This document shows positions 25,313 to 37,631 of a stretch of DNA of 64,000 nucleotides, piece by piece. Position 1 is the stretch's first letter, and each line of letters starts with the position of its first letter. This stretch comes from Coptis chinensis (lineage: Eukaryota > Streptophyta > Magnoliopsida > Ranunculales > Ranunculaceae), in NCBI GenBank assembly GCA_015680905.1, contig CM027377.1:2690501-2754500 (forward strand), given 5' to 3'. The position numbers were made by a program, and so were the translations under genes. The notes under the pieces were generated by a model, which had not been told where the DNA came from, searched no databases, and saw nothing but the letters and a program-made list of their open reading frames with translations.

Positions 25313-25852
25313 ATGCACGGAGTATCATTGACAACACATTGTATACATTTTCCATGTTTCAAATACCGACATGATCATGTCAAGGATATTTTATGTGATG
25401 CATTTTGGAGGGCTGGAGTAAAGGTGAAGAAAGAGGCCCCCGTGAATTTTTTCACTGATCCGAATGGGGGAAGATTAACACTTCGGCCTGTGGATGTATT
25501 GGTCTACAGATGGTTTGAGGGGAAGCATGCGTGTTTTGATGTAACTGGAGCTACTCCGTTGGTAGGGCTTGGGAATGGAGTATTTGAGTTGGGAAAAGCA
25601 GCTAATAGAGTAGCAACAGGGAAGATTTAGAAACACAAGGAGGCTTGTAAAGCTAACCAGCATTATTTCATTCCGTTCAGTTTCGACACTTTTGGTTTCT
25701 TGGCACAAAAATCTGTTAAGCGCCTTAAGTGATTGCAGAAAGTTATGGACTGCAACATAATGACAATTGGTTCTAACGAGTTTGTATTCAGGAGGATAGC
25801 ATTTGCCGTTCAGAAAGGACTTGCGTCACAACTTGTTACACGCTTGTCCTAA
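25313..25852 (+). pseudogene. Array unit R1, RT C-terminal domain remnant, subtype A
   Basis: Open from ATG 25313 for 105 codons: a zinc-knuckle-like remnant (HGVSLTTHC), FKYRHDHVKDILCDAFW, then the endonuclease-like block LRPVDVLVYRW ... ACFDVTGATPL. A TAG stands where other copies have Trp (after GKI), and TGA follows LLKR-type context further on. The aspartates expected of a PD-(D/E)XK-like site (PVD and FDVTG) are kept. Confidence 0.85.
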
Positions 25853-26049
25853 TTATTTGTAAAACTCGCTATCATTATCCATAAAATTTCCACTTAAAAA
25901 ACAACAACAACATTTTCTTTTATTCGAAAAGTATTAACTACAAAAAAAAAAAAAAAAAAAAAAAATCTTTTATTCGAAGAGTATATACTACAAAAAAAAA
26001 TAAAAAAAAAAAATCATTTTCTTTTTTTTTTTTCATAGATTATCCACTA

Positions 26050-26094
<45 letters not shown>

Positions 26095-26789
26095 AAATCT
26101 CACAAAAGCAAAGCTAACTGAACTTATTCTGCTCAAATACAGTCGCGTGCAATACTCTATAAGCTCCAAACAGCTTCCACTATTGAAGTTTGCACCATCA
26201 ATTCAGAATATACGTGTTGGTCTAACTACCTTGTGAAACATTCTTCCATATGTTCTACCTCATTACAAAGCCACAATCTTCGTCTAGGAAATCTGAAGTT
26301 AAAAAACTTATCTAGAAAAAATTAACTTTTCACGTACATACCACGTAGGAGTGTCCAAACAAAAGAACATGTCTCATTTGGTGTTCTATCTCTTTCCTAT
26401 TGTGTGATATTTGTTTGTTTTCATTGATTGGTGTCATATTTTTAACTTTCTTTTGACATGTTGCATATTGTGCTCGACACACTTTTCGTCGCAGTGTTGG
26501 CTGAATTTTTTCTCAAGCTTCACAGGTATTTTCCTTCTTCACCTCTTGACATTTTGAGGAGAAAGCATCCTTCTGTTTGGGGGTGGTAAGAACTTGAAGC
26601 AAAATTTACACAGTTTTTAGATTGTATATAGCTTCTTTATGAATAAGTGTACTAAGTGACAAAGTCTTGTTTCATTTTCTATGATGAAAATTGTCCAAAA
26701 ATCACACACAAGTATTCGAATTAGGATTTCTTCTTAGAAACTTAATATAATATGTACGCAATAGTTTTTACATCTTTTCTTAAACATTC

Positions 26790-27328
26790 ATGCACGGAGT
26801 ATCATTGACAACACATTGTATATATTTTCCATGTTTCAAATACCGACATGATCATGTCAAGTATATTTTATGTGATGCATTTTGGAGGGCTGGAGTACAA
26901 GTGAAGAAAGAGGCTCATGTGAATTTTTTCACTGATCCGAATGGGGGAGGATTAACACTTCGCCCTGTGGATGTATTGGTCTACTGTTGGTTTGAAGGGA
27001 AGCATGCGTATTTTGATGTAAATGGAGCCACTCTGTTGGTAGGGCTTGGGAATGGAGCATTTGAGTTGGGAGAAGCAGCTAATAGAGCTGCAACAGGGAG
27101 ATTTGCAAACACGAGGAGGCTTGTAAAACTGACCAGCATTCTTCCATTCCGTTCGGTTTCGACACTTTTCGTTTCTTGGCACAACAATCTGTTAAGCTCC
27201 TTAAGTGATTCCAAAAAGTTATGGAATGCAACCTAATGACAACTGGTTCTAACAAGTTTGTATTCAGGAGGATAAAATTTGCCGTTCAGAAAGGACTTGC
27301 GTCACAGCTTGTTGCACGTTTGTCCTAA
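26790..27328 (+). pseudogene. Array unit R2, RT C-terminal domain remnant, subtype B
   Basis: A 148-codon open frame from 26790. After ANRAATGR a one-base deletion compared with R1 shifts the frame, so the tail (TRRLVKLTSI) is not the family sequence. The endonuclease-like block is kept but FDVTG reads FDVNG. Confidence 0.85.
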
Positions 27329-28313
27329 TTATTTGCAAAACTCGTTATCATTATCAATAAAATTTCCACTTAAAAAACAACAACAACAACATTTTCTTTT
27401 ATTCGAAGAGTATATACTACAATATATATATTTTTTTTCCGGAGAGTATATACTATAAATAAAAAAATAAAAAAATAACAACAATAAAAACAACAACATT
27501 TTCTTTTATTCGAAGAGTATATACTACAAAAAAAAACTATAAAAAAATAATCATTTTCTTTTTTTCGTAGATTATCCACTACAAAAAAAAAATCCTATTT
27601 AAAAAAAAACAAATCAAAATCTCACAAAAGCAAAGCTAACTGAACTTATTCTTTCCAAATCAAATACAACAAGTGCAAAACTCTATAAGCTCCAAACAAC
27701 TTCCCTCTTGAAGTTTACGCCATCAATTCAGAATATACGTGTTGGTCTAACTACCTTGTGAAATATTCTTCCATATGTTCTACCTCATTACAAAGCCACG
27801 ATCTTCGTCAAGGAAATCTGAAGTTAAAAAACCCATCTTGAAAAAATTAACTTTTCACGTACATACCACGTAAGAGTGTCCAGACAAAAACATATGTCTC
27901 ATTTGGTGTGTTATCTCTTTCCTATTGTGTGATATTTGTTTGTTTTCATTGATTAGTGTGATATTTTTAACTTTCTTTTGACTTGTTACATATTGTGCTC
28001 AACACACTTTTTGCCGCAATGTTAGCTGAATTTTTTCTCATGCTTCATATGTATTTTCTTTCTTCATCTCTTGACATTTTGAGGAGAAAGCATCCTTATG
28101 TTTGTGGGTGGTAAGAACATGAAGCAAAATTTACGCAGTTTTTAGGTTGTATAAAGCTTCTTTATGAATAAGTGTACTTAGTGACAAAGTTTTGTTTTCT
28201 TTTCTATGGTGAAAATACTGTCTAGATATCTCACACTAGTATTCGAATTAGGATTTCTTATTAGAAACTTAATATAATATGTACGCAATCGTTTTTACAT
28301 CTTTTCTTGAACA

Positions 28314-28856
28314 TTTATATACGGAGTATCATTGACAGCACATTGTATACATTTTACAGGTTTCAAATACCGATATGATCATGTCAAGGATATTTTATGT
28401 GATGCATTTTGGAGGGCTGGAGTACAAGTGAAGAAAGAGGCTCCTGTGAATTTTTTCACTGATCCGAATGGGGGAAGATTAACACTTCGGCCTGTGGATG
28501 TATTGGTCTAAAGTTGGTTTGTGTGGTGGCATGCGTGTTTTGATGTAACTAGAGCCTCTCCGTTGGTACGGCGCGGGAATGGAGTATTTGAGTTGGGAGA
28601 AACAACTAATGAGGGAGCAGCATGTAAGATTTAGAAACACGAAGAGGCTTGTAAAGCTAACCAGCATTGTTTGATTCTGTTCAGTTTCGACACTTTTGGT
28701 TTCTTGCCACAACAATCTGTTAAGCTCCTTAAGTGGTTACAGAAAGTTATGGACTGCAACCTAATGGCAGGTGGTTCAAACGAGTTTGTATTAAGGAGGA
28801 TAGGATTTGCCATTCAGAAAGGACTTGAGTCACAGCTTGTTGCACGCTTGTCATAA
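28314..28856 (+). pseudogene. Array unit R3, RT C-terminal domain remnant, subtype C
   Basis: Has the subtype C TAA after DVLV, and the ATG of other copies is changed to ATA. It is the only right copy with TGG, not TGA, before LQKVMDCN, so 28671-28856 is open through the natural end QLVARLS. Confidence 0.85.
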
Positions 28857-29031
28857 TTATTTGTAAAACTCGTTATCATTATCAATAAAATTTCCACTTA
28901 AAAAACAACAACAACAAAATTTTCTTTTATTCGAAGAGTATATATACTAAAAAAAAAAAAATAAAAAATAACAACAATAAAACAACAATATTTTCTTTTA
29001 TTCAAGAAACAACAATATACTACAAAATAAA

Positions 29032-29068
<37 letters not shown>

Positions 29069-29828
29069 ATCATTTTTTTTTTTGGTTGGTTATTATCCAC
29101 TACAAAAAAACCACTTTTTAAAATAAAACAAATCAAAATCTAACAAAATCAAAGCTAACCGAACTTATTCTTCTCAAAAACATACGTGCACTACTCTATA
29201 AGCTCAGAACAACTTCCACTATTGAAGTTTGCCCATCAATTCAGAATATAACGTGTTGGTCTAACTACCTTGTGAAACATTCTTCCATATGTTCTACCTC
29301 ATTACAAAGCCACGATCTTCATCTAGGAAATCTGAAGTTAGAAAACCCATCTTGAAAAAATTAACTTTCCACGTACATACCACGTAGGAGTGTCCAGACA
29401 AAAGCAAATGTCTCATTTGTTGTGCTATTTCTTTCCTATTGTGTGATATTTGTTTGTTTTCATTGATTGGTGTCATATTTTTAACTTTCTTTTGACATGT
29501 TGAATATTGTGCTCGACACACTTTTTGCCGCAGTGTTGGCTGAATTTTTTCTCAAGCTTCACAGGTATTTTTTTTCTTGATCTCTTGACATTTTGAGGAG
29601 AAAGCATCCTTCTGTTTGGGGGTGGTAAGAACTTGAAGCAAAATTTACGCAGTTTTTAGGTCGTATATAGCTTCTTTGTGAATAAGTGTACTTAGTGACA
29701 AAGTCTTGTTTCCTTTTCTATTATGAAAATTATCTAGAAATCTCATACTAGTATTCGAATTAGGATTTCTTCTTAGAAACTTAATATAATATGTACGCAA
29801 TAGTTTTTACATCTTTTCTTGAACATTC

Positions 29829-30368
29829 ATGCACGGAGTATCATTGACAACACATTGTATACATTTTTCATGTTTCAAATACCGACATGATCATGTCAAT
29901 GATATTTTATGTGATGCATTTTGGAATGCTGGAGTACAGGTGAAGAAAGAAGCCCCAGTGAATTTTTTCACTGATTCGAATGGGGGAAGATTAACACTTC
30001 GGCCTGTGGATGTATTGGTCTACAGATGGTTTGAGGGGAAGCATGCGTGTTTTGATGTAATTGGAGCCACTCCGTTGGTAGGGCTTGGGAATGTAGTATT
30101 TTTGTTGGGAGAAGCAGCTAGTAGAGCAGCAACAGGGAAGATTTAGAAACACAAGGAGGCTTGTAAAGCTAACCAATATTGTTTCATTCCGTTCAATTTC
30201 GACACTTTTGGTTTCTTGGCACAACAATCTGTTAAGCTCCTTAAATGATTGCAGAAAGTTATGGACTGCAACCTAATGACAATTGGTTCTAACGAGTTTG
30301 TATTCAGTAGGATAGAATTTGCCGTTCAGAAAGGACTTGCGTCACAACTTGTTACACGTTTGTCCTAA
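29829..30368 (+). pseudogene. Array unit R4, RT C-terminal domain remnant, subtype A
   Basis: Near twin of R1 one trimer (about 4.5 kb) away: the same cagatggtttgaggggaagc marker, the same TAG after GKI and a 105-codon open frame. Differences include DVIGATPL in place of DVTGATPL. Confidence 0.85.
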
Positions 30369-31302
30369 TTATTTGTAAAATTCGTTATCATTATCCATAA
30401 AATTTTCACTTAAAAAACAACAACAACAACAACATTTTCTTTTATTCGAAAAGTATATACTACAAAAAAAAAAAAAAAAAAAATCTTTAATTCGAAGAGT
30501 ATATACTACAAAAAAACTATATATAAAAAAAAATATATATCATCATTTTAATTTTTTCGTAGATTATCCACTACAAAAAAAAAACACTTTAAAAATAAAA
30601 CAAATCAAAATCTCACAAAAGCAAAGCTAACTGAATTTATTCTGCTCAAATACAGTCGCGTGCAATACTCTATATGATCCAAACAGCTTCCACTATTGAA
30701 GTTTGCACCATCAATTCAGAATATACGTGTTGGTCTAACTACCTTGTGAAACATTCTTCCATATTTTCTACCTCATTACAAAGCCAAAATCTTCGTCTAG
30801 GAAATCTGAAGTTAAAAAACCCATCTAGAAAAAATTAACTTTTCACGTACATACCACGTAGGAGTGTCCAAACAAAAGAACATGTCTCATTTGGTGTGCT
30901 ATCTCTTTCCTATTGTGTGATATTTGTTTGTTTTCATTGATTGGTGTCATATTTTTAACTTTCTTTTGACATGTTGCATATTGTGCTCGACACACTTTTC
31001 GCCGTAGTGTTGGCTAAATTTTTTCTCAAGCTTCACAGGTATTTTTTTTCTTCATCTCTTGACATTTTGAGGAGAAAGCATCCTTCTGTTTGGGGGTGGT
31101 AAGAACTTGAAGCAAAATTTACACAGTTTTTAGATTGTATATAGCTTCTTTATGAATAAGTGTACTAAGTGACAAAGTCTTGTTTCCTTTTCTATGATAA
31201 AAATTGTCTAAAAATCTCACACTAGTATTCGAATTAGGATTTCTTCTTAGAAACTTAATATAATATGTGCGCAATAGTTTTTACATCTTTTCTTGAACAT
31301 TC

Positions 31303-31841
31303 ATGCACGGAGTATCATTGACAACACAGTGTATACATTTTCCATGTTTCAAATACCGACATGATCATGTCAAGGATATTTTATGTGATGCATTTTGGAG
31401 GGCTAGAGTACAAGTGAAGAAAGAGGCTCCCGTGAATTTTTTCACTGATCCGAATGGGGGAGGATTAACACTTCGGCCTGTGGCTGTATTGGTCTACAGT
31501 TGGTTTGAAGGGAAGCATGCGTGTTTTGATGTAACTGGAGCCACTCTGTTGGCAGGGCTTGGGAATGGAGCATTTGAGTTGGGAGAAGCAGCTAATAGAG
31601 CTGCAACAGGGAGATCTGGAAACACGAGGAGGCTTGTAAAGCTGACCAGCATTCTTTCATTCCGTTCTGTTTCGACACATTTCGTTTCTTTGCACAACAA
31701 TCTGTTAAGGTCCTTAAGTGATTGCAGAAAGTTATGGAATGGAACCTAATGACAACTGGTTCTAACGAGTTTGTATTCAGGAGGATAAAATTTGCCGTTC
31801 AGAAAGGACTTGCGTCACAGCCTTTTGCACGTTTGTCCTAA
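31303..31841 (+). pseudogene. Array unit R5, RT C-terminal domain remnant, subtype B
   Basis: Twin of R2: a 148-codon open frame with the same one-base deletion after ANRAATGR and the same tataTATA-rich junction downstream (near 31935). It keeps FDVTGATLL. Confidence 0.85.
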
Positions 31842-32839
31842 TTATTTGTTAAACTCGTTATCATTATCAATAAAATTTCCACTTAAAAAACAACAACAAC
31901 AACATTTTCTTTTATTCGAAGAGTATATACTACAATATATATATATTTTATTCGGAGAGTATATACTATAAATAAAAAAATAAAAAAATAACAACAATAA
32001 AAACAACAACATTTTCTTTTATTCGAAGAGTATATACTACAAAAAAAAACTATAAAAAAAATAATCATTTTCTTTTTTTTCGTAGATTATCCACTACAAA
32101 AAATAAATAAAAAAAAATCCTCTTTAAAAATAAAACAAATCAAAATCTCACAAAAGCAAAGTTAACTGAACATATTCTGCCCAAATACAGTCACGTGCAA
32201 TACTCTATAAGCTCCAAACAGCTTCCACTATTGAAGTTTGTGCCATCAATTCATAATATACGTGTTGGTCTAACTACCTTGTGAAACATTCTTTCATATG
32301 TTCTACCTCATTACAAAGCCACGATCTTCGTCAAGGAAATCTGAAGTTAAAAAACCCATTTTGAAAAAATTAACTTTTCACGTACATACCACGTAAGAGT
32401 GTCCAGACAAAAGCACATGTCTCATTTGGTGTGCTATCTCTTTCCTATTGTGTTATATTTGTTTGTTTTCATTGATTAGTGTGATATTTTTAACTTTCTT
32501 TTGACATGTTACATATTGTGCTCGACACACTTTTTGCCGCAGTGTTAGCTGAATTTTTTCTCATGCTTCATAGGTATTTTCTTTCTTCATCTCTTGACAT
32601 TTTGAGGAGAAAGCATCCTTCTGTTTGTGGGTGGTAAGAACCTGAAGCAAAATTTACGCAGTTTTTAGGTTGTATAAAGCTTCTTTATGAATAAGTGTAC
32701 TTAGTGACAAAGTTTTGTTTTCTTTTCTATGGTGAAAAAATTGTCTAGATATCTCACACTAGTATTCGAATTAGGATTTCTTATTAGAAACTTAATATAA
32801 TATGTACGCAATAGTTTTTACATATTTTCTTGAACATTC

Positions 32840-33379
32840 ATGCACGGAGTATCATTGACAGCACATTGTATACATTTTCCAGGTTTCAAATACCGATATG
32901 ATCATGTCAAGGATATTTTATGTGATGCATTTTGGAGGCCTGGAGTACAAGTGAAGAAAGAGGCTCCTGTGAATTTTTTCACTGATCCGAATGGGGGAAG
33001 ATTAACACTTCGTCCTGTGGATGTATTGGTCTAAAGTTGGTTTGTGTGGTGGCATGCGTGTTTTAATGTAACTAGAGCCTCTCTGCTGGTACGGTGCGGG
33101 AATGGAGTATTTGAGTTGGAAGAAACAACAAATGAGGTAGCAGCATGTAAGATTTAGAAACACGAGGAGGCTTGTAAAGCTAATCAGCATTGTTTGATTC
33201 TGTTCAGTTTCGACACTTTTGGTTTCTTGCCACAACAATCTGTTAAACTCCTTAAGTGATTGCAGAAAGTTATGGACTGCAACATAATGGCAGGTGGTTC
33301 GAACGAGTTTGTATTCAGGAGGATAGGATTTGCCGTTCAGAAAGGACTTGAGTCACAGCTTGTTGCTCGCTTGTCCTAA
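32840..33379 (+). pseudogene. Array unit R6, RT C-terminal domain remnant, subtype C
   Basis: Twin of R3 and cousin of left units L1, L5 and L7: TAA after DVLV, the tttgtgtggtggcatgcg marker and the HFPGFKYRYD variant. It has the common TGA before LQKVMDCN, which R3 lacks. Confidence 0.85.
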
Positions 33380-34366
33380 TTATTTGTAAAACTCGTTATC
33401 ATTATCAATAAAATTTCCACTTAAAAAACAACAACAACAAAATTTTCTTTTATTCGAAGAGTATATATACTATAAATAAAAAAAAAAAAAATAACAACAA
33501 TAAAAACAATAATATTTTCTTTTATTCGTAGAGTATATACTACAAAAAAAACTAAAAAAAAAATAAAATAAAAAATAAAAAATAAACATCATCATTCTCT
33601 TTTTTTCGTTGGTTATTATCCATTACAAAAATAAAAATAAAAATAAAAAAACACTTTAAAAATAAAATAAATCAAAATCTAACAAAAGCAAAGTTAACTG
33701 AACTTATTCTTCTCAAATACAGTCCCGTGCACTACTCTATAAGCTCCAAACAACTTCCACTATTGAAGTTTGCGCCATCAATTCAGAATATACGTGTTGG
33801 TCTAACTACCTTGTGAAACATTCTTCCATATGTTCTACCTCATTACAAAGCCACGATCTTCGTCTAGGAAATCTGAAGTTAGAAAACCCATCTTGAAAAA
33901 ATTAACTTTTCACGTACATACCACGTAGGAGTGTCCAGACAAAAGCACATGTCTCATTTGCTGTGCTATCTCTTTCCTATTGTGTGATATTTGTTTGTTT
34001 TCATCGATTGGTGTCATATTTTTAACTTTCTTTTGACATGTTGCATATTGTGCTCGACACACTTTTTTCCTTGATGTTGGCTGAATTTTTCTCAAGCTTC
34101 ACGGTATTTTTTTTTTCATATCTTGACATTTTGAGGAGAAAAGCATCCTTCCGTTTGGGGTGGTAAGAACTTGAAGCAAAATTTACGCAGTTTTTAGGTT
34201 GTATATATAGCTTCTTTATGAATAAGTGTACTTAGTGACAAAGTCTTGTTTCCTTTTCTATGATGAAAATTATCTAGAAATCTCACACTAGTATTCAATT
34301 AGGATTTCTTCTTAGAAACTTAATATAATATGTACGCAATAGTTTTACATCTTTTCTTCAACATTA

Positions 34367-34905
34367 ATGCACGGAGTATCATTGACAACACATTGTATAC
34401 ATTTTCCATGTTTCAAATGCCAACATGATCATGTCAAGGATATTTTATGTGATGCATTTTGGAATCTTTGGAGTACAAGTGAAGAAAAGAGGCTCCGTGA
34501 ATTTTTCACCGATCCGAATGGGGAAGATTAACACTTCGGCCTGTGGATGTATTGATCTATAGTTGGTTTGAGGGGAGACTTGCGTGTTTTGAGGTAACTG
34601 GAGCCTCTCCGTTGGTAGGGCATGGGAATGGAGTATTTGAGTTGGGAGAAGCAGCTAATAGAGCAGCAGCAGGGAAGATTTGGAAACACGAGGAGGTTTG
34701 TAAAGCTAACCATCATTCTTTCATTCCGTTCAGTTTTGACACTTTTGGTTTCTTGGCACAACAATCTGTTAAGCTCCTTAAGTGATTGCAGAAAGTTATG
34801 GACTGCAACCTAATGACAGCTGGTTCGAACGAGTTTGTATTCTGGATGATAGGATTTGCCGTTCAGAAAGGACTTGAGTCACAGCTTGTTGCACGCTTGT
34901 CCTAA
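34367..34905 (+). pseudogene. Array unit R7, RT C-terminal domain remnant, subtype D
   Basis: Indels disrupt the first third. From 34543 to 34785 the frame is open through YSWFEGRLACFEVTG, KIWKHEEVCKAN and FIPFSFDTFGFLAQQSVKLL, the longest in-frame run of the C-terminal half in the array. It has TGG after GKI like left unit L4. Confidence 0.85.
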
Positions 34906-35943
34906 TTATTTGTAAAACTCGTTATCATTATCATTAAAATTTCCACTTAAAAAACAACAACAACAACAATAAAATTTTCTTTTATTCGAAGAGTATATAC
35001 TACAAAAAAAAAAAAAAATAAAAAAAAAAAACATTTTCTTTTATTCGAAGAGTATATACTATAAATAAAAATAAATAAATAAAATAACAACAATAAAAAC
35101 AACAATATTTTCTTTTATTCGAAAAGTATATACTACAAAAAAAACTATAAAAAAAAAAAAAAAAAATCATCATTTTCTTTTTTTCGCAGGTTATTATCCA
35201 CTACAAAAAAAAAAAAAAAAAAAAAAAATAAAAAAATAAAACAAATCAAAATTTAACAAAAGCAAAGCTAACTGAACTTATTCTACTCAAATACAGTCGC
35301 GTGCACTACTCTATAAGCTCCAAACAAATTCCACTATTGAAGTTTGCGCCATCAATTCAGAATATACGTGTTGGTCTAACTACCTTGTGAAACATTCTTC
35401 CATATGTTCTACCTCATTACAAAGCCACGATCTTCATCTAGGAAATCTGAAGTTAAAAAACTCATCTTGAAAAAATTAACTTTTCACACACATACCATGT
35501 AGGAGTGTCCAGACAAAAGCACATGTCTCATTTGGTGTGCTATCTATTTCCTATTGTGTGATATTTGTTTGTTTTCATTGATTGGTGTGATATTTTTAAC
35601 TTTCTTTTGACATGTTGCATATTGTGCTCGACACACTTTTCGCCGCAGTGTTGGCTGAATTTTTTCTCAAGCTTCACAGGTATTTTCTTTCTTCATCTCT
35701 TGACATTTTGAGGAGAAAGCATCCTTCTGTTTCGGGGTGGTAAGAACTTGAAGCAAAATTTACGTAGTTTTTAGGTTGTATATAACTTCTTTATGAATAA
35801 GTGTATATAGTGACAAAGTCTTGTTTCCTTTTCTATGATGAAAATTATCTAGAAATCTCACACTAGTATTCGAATCAGGATTTCTTCTTAGAAACTTAAT
35901 ATAATATGTACGCAATAGTTTTTACATCTTTTCTTCAACATTC

Positions 35944-36486
35944 ATGCACGAAGTATCATTGACAACACATTGTATACATTTTCCAGGGTTTAAATACCGA
36001 CATGATCATGTCAAGGATATTTTATGTGATGCATTTTGGAAGGCTGGAGTGCAAGTAAAGAAAGAGACTCCCGTGAATTTTTTCACTGATCCGAATGGGG
36101 GAAGATTAACACTTCGCCCTGTGGATGTATTGATCTACAGTTGGTTTGAGGGGGACATGCGTGTTTTGATGTAACTGGAGCCTATCCGTTGGTAGGGCTT
36201 GTGAATGGAGTATTTGAGTTAGGAGAAGCAGCTAATAGAGTAGCAGTAGGGAAGATTTGGAAACACGAGGAGGCTTGTACGTAAACCTAACTAGCATTGT
36301 TTCATTCCGTTCAGTTTCGACACTTTTGGTTTCTTGGCACAACAATCTGTTAAGCTCCTTAAGTGATTGCAGAAAGTTATGGACTGCAACCTAATGACAG
36401 CTGGTTCTAACGAGTTTCAATTCAGGAGGATAGGATTTGCCGTTCAGAAAGGACTTGCTTCACAGCTTGCTACATGCTTGTCCTAA
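35944..36486 (+). pseudogene. Array unit R8, RT C-terminal domain remnant, subtype D variant
   Basis: Open from ATG 35944 to 36174, then a one-base loss in gagggggacatgcg shifts the frame. It has an insertion (acgta) in the lysine-rich stretch near 36280. It is the outermost complete right unit. Confidence 0.85.
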
Positions 36487-36526
36487 TTATTTGTAAAACT
36501 CATTATCATTATCCATAAAATTTCCA

Positions 36527-36563
<37 letters not shown>

Positions 36564-36586
36564 GCAACAACAACAAAAACAATAAC

Positions 36587-36618
36587 ATTTTCTTTTTATT
36601 GGAAGAGTATATACTACA

Positions 36619-36649
<31 letters not shown>

Positions 36650-37165
36650 TATTTTCTTTTTATATATATTATCCACTTTTTTTCGTAAAAAAAAAAAAAA
36701 AAAAACCTTTAAAAAATAAAACAAATCAAAATCTCACAAAAGCAAAGCTAACTGAACTTATTCTGCTCAAATACAGTCGCGTGCACTACTCTATTAGCTC
36801 CGAACAGCTTCCATTATTGAAGTTTGCGCCATCAATTCAGAATATACGTATTGGTCTAACTACTTTGTGAAACATTCTTCCATATGTTCTACCTCATTAC
36901 AAAGCCACGATCTTCGTCAAGGAAATCTGAAGTTAAAAAACCCTTCTTGAAAAAATTAACTTTTCACTTACATACCACGTAAGAGTGTCCAGACAAAATC
37001 ACATGTCTCATTTGGTGTGCTATCTTTTTCCTATTGTGTGATATTTGTTTGTTTTCATTGATTGGTGTGATATTTTTAACTTTCTTTTGACATGTTGCAT
37101 ATTGTGCTAACACACTTTTCGCCGCAGTGTTGGCTGAATTTTTTCTCAAGCTTCACAGGTATTTT
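36587..37165 (+). repeat. Partial array unit R9 (non-coding part only)
   Basis: Starts like the other units and runs to the cttcacaggtatttt landmark at about 37165, then breaks off into minisatellite. The coding remnant is missing, so this is the outer truncation of the right array. Confidence 0.8.
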
Positions 37166-37185
37166 ATTTCTTTTATATGTTCTGG

Positions 37186-37545
37186 AAAAAAAAATCTTTT
37201 ATTCGAAGAGTATATATTACAAAAAAAAAAAATAAATAAATAAATAAATATAAATACAAAACCAACATCTTCTTTTATTCGAAGAGTATATAAAAAAAAA
37301 AAAAAAAAAAAACAATATTTTCTTTTATTCGAAGAGTATATACTACAAAAAAAATTAATAATAAAAAAAAACCTACATTTTCTTTTATTCGAAGAGTACT
37401 ACAAAAAAAAACATTTTTTTTTATTCGAAAATTATATACTACCAAAAAAAAAACCAATATTTTTTTTTATTTGAAGAGTATATACAACCAAAAAAAAAAA
37501 AAAACCAACATTTTCTTTTATTCGAAGAGTATATACTTCAAAAAA
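37186..37545 (+). repeat. Minisatellite of the junction motif, seven copies
   Basis: Seven copies of ttttattcgaagagtatata plus tactac, spaced 35-75 bases by A runs, near 37196, 37271, 37321, 37381, 37424, 37465 and 37512. The same motif occurs two to four times at every unit junction in both arrays. Here it has expanded on its own at the array edge. Confidence 0.85.
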
Positions 37546-37631
37546 AAAAAAGAAGTTATATGAACTTGCTCAGCTTTCAGAGTATACCATTCGGAGCAAT
37601 CTTAAAGCTATTTGGGGTATTTCAAAACCCT

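Larger units (their letters stand above)
24331..37165 (+). repeat. Right tandem array, eight and a half ~1.5-kb units in an A-B-C, A-B-C, D, D order
   Basis: Successive stop codons of the coding remnant lie at 25852, 27328, 28856, 30368, 31841, 33379, 34905 and 36486, a period of 1.47-1.58 kb. Diagnostic differences pair R1 with R4, R2 with R5 and R3 with R6, so a ~4.5-kb trimer has itself been duplicated. R7 and R8 form another subtype, and R9 is a partial unit at 36587-37165. Each unit ends ataaaatttccacttaaaaa followed by (CAA)n and the 24-bp minisatellite motif. Confidence 0.95.

Noticed and set aside
33910-34095. Antisense frame shared by many array units (KVCRAQYATCQKKVKN-type)
   Set aside because: It recurs only because the DNA is repeated. 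It lies in the non-coding half, varies at its ends and resembles nothing known to me.
10315-37545. A CRISPR-like or virus-like array
   Set aside because: Units of 1.5 kb with a decayed RT-family domain in plant DNA. No short regular repeats with unique spacers, and no capsid, envelope or integrase sequence.
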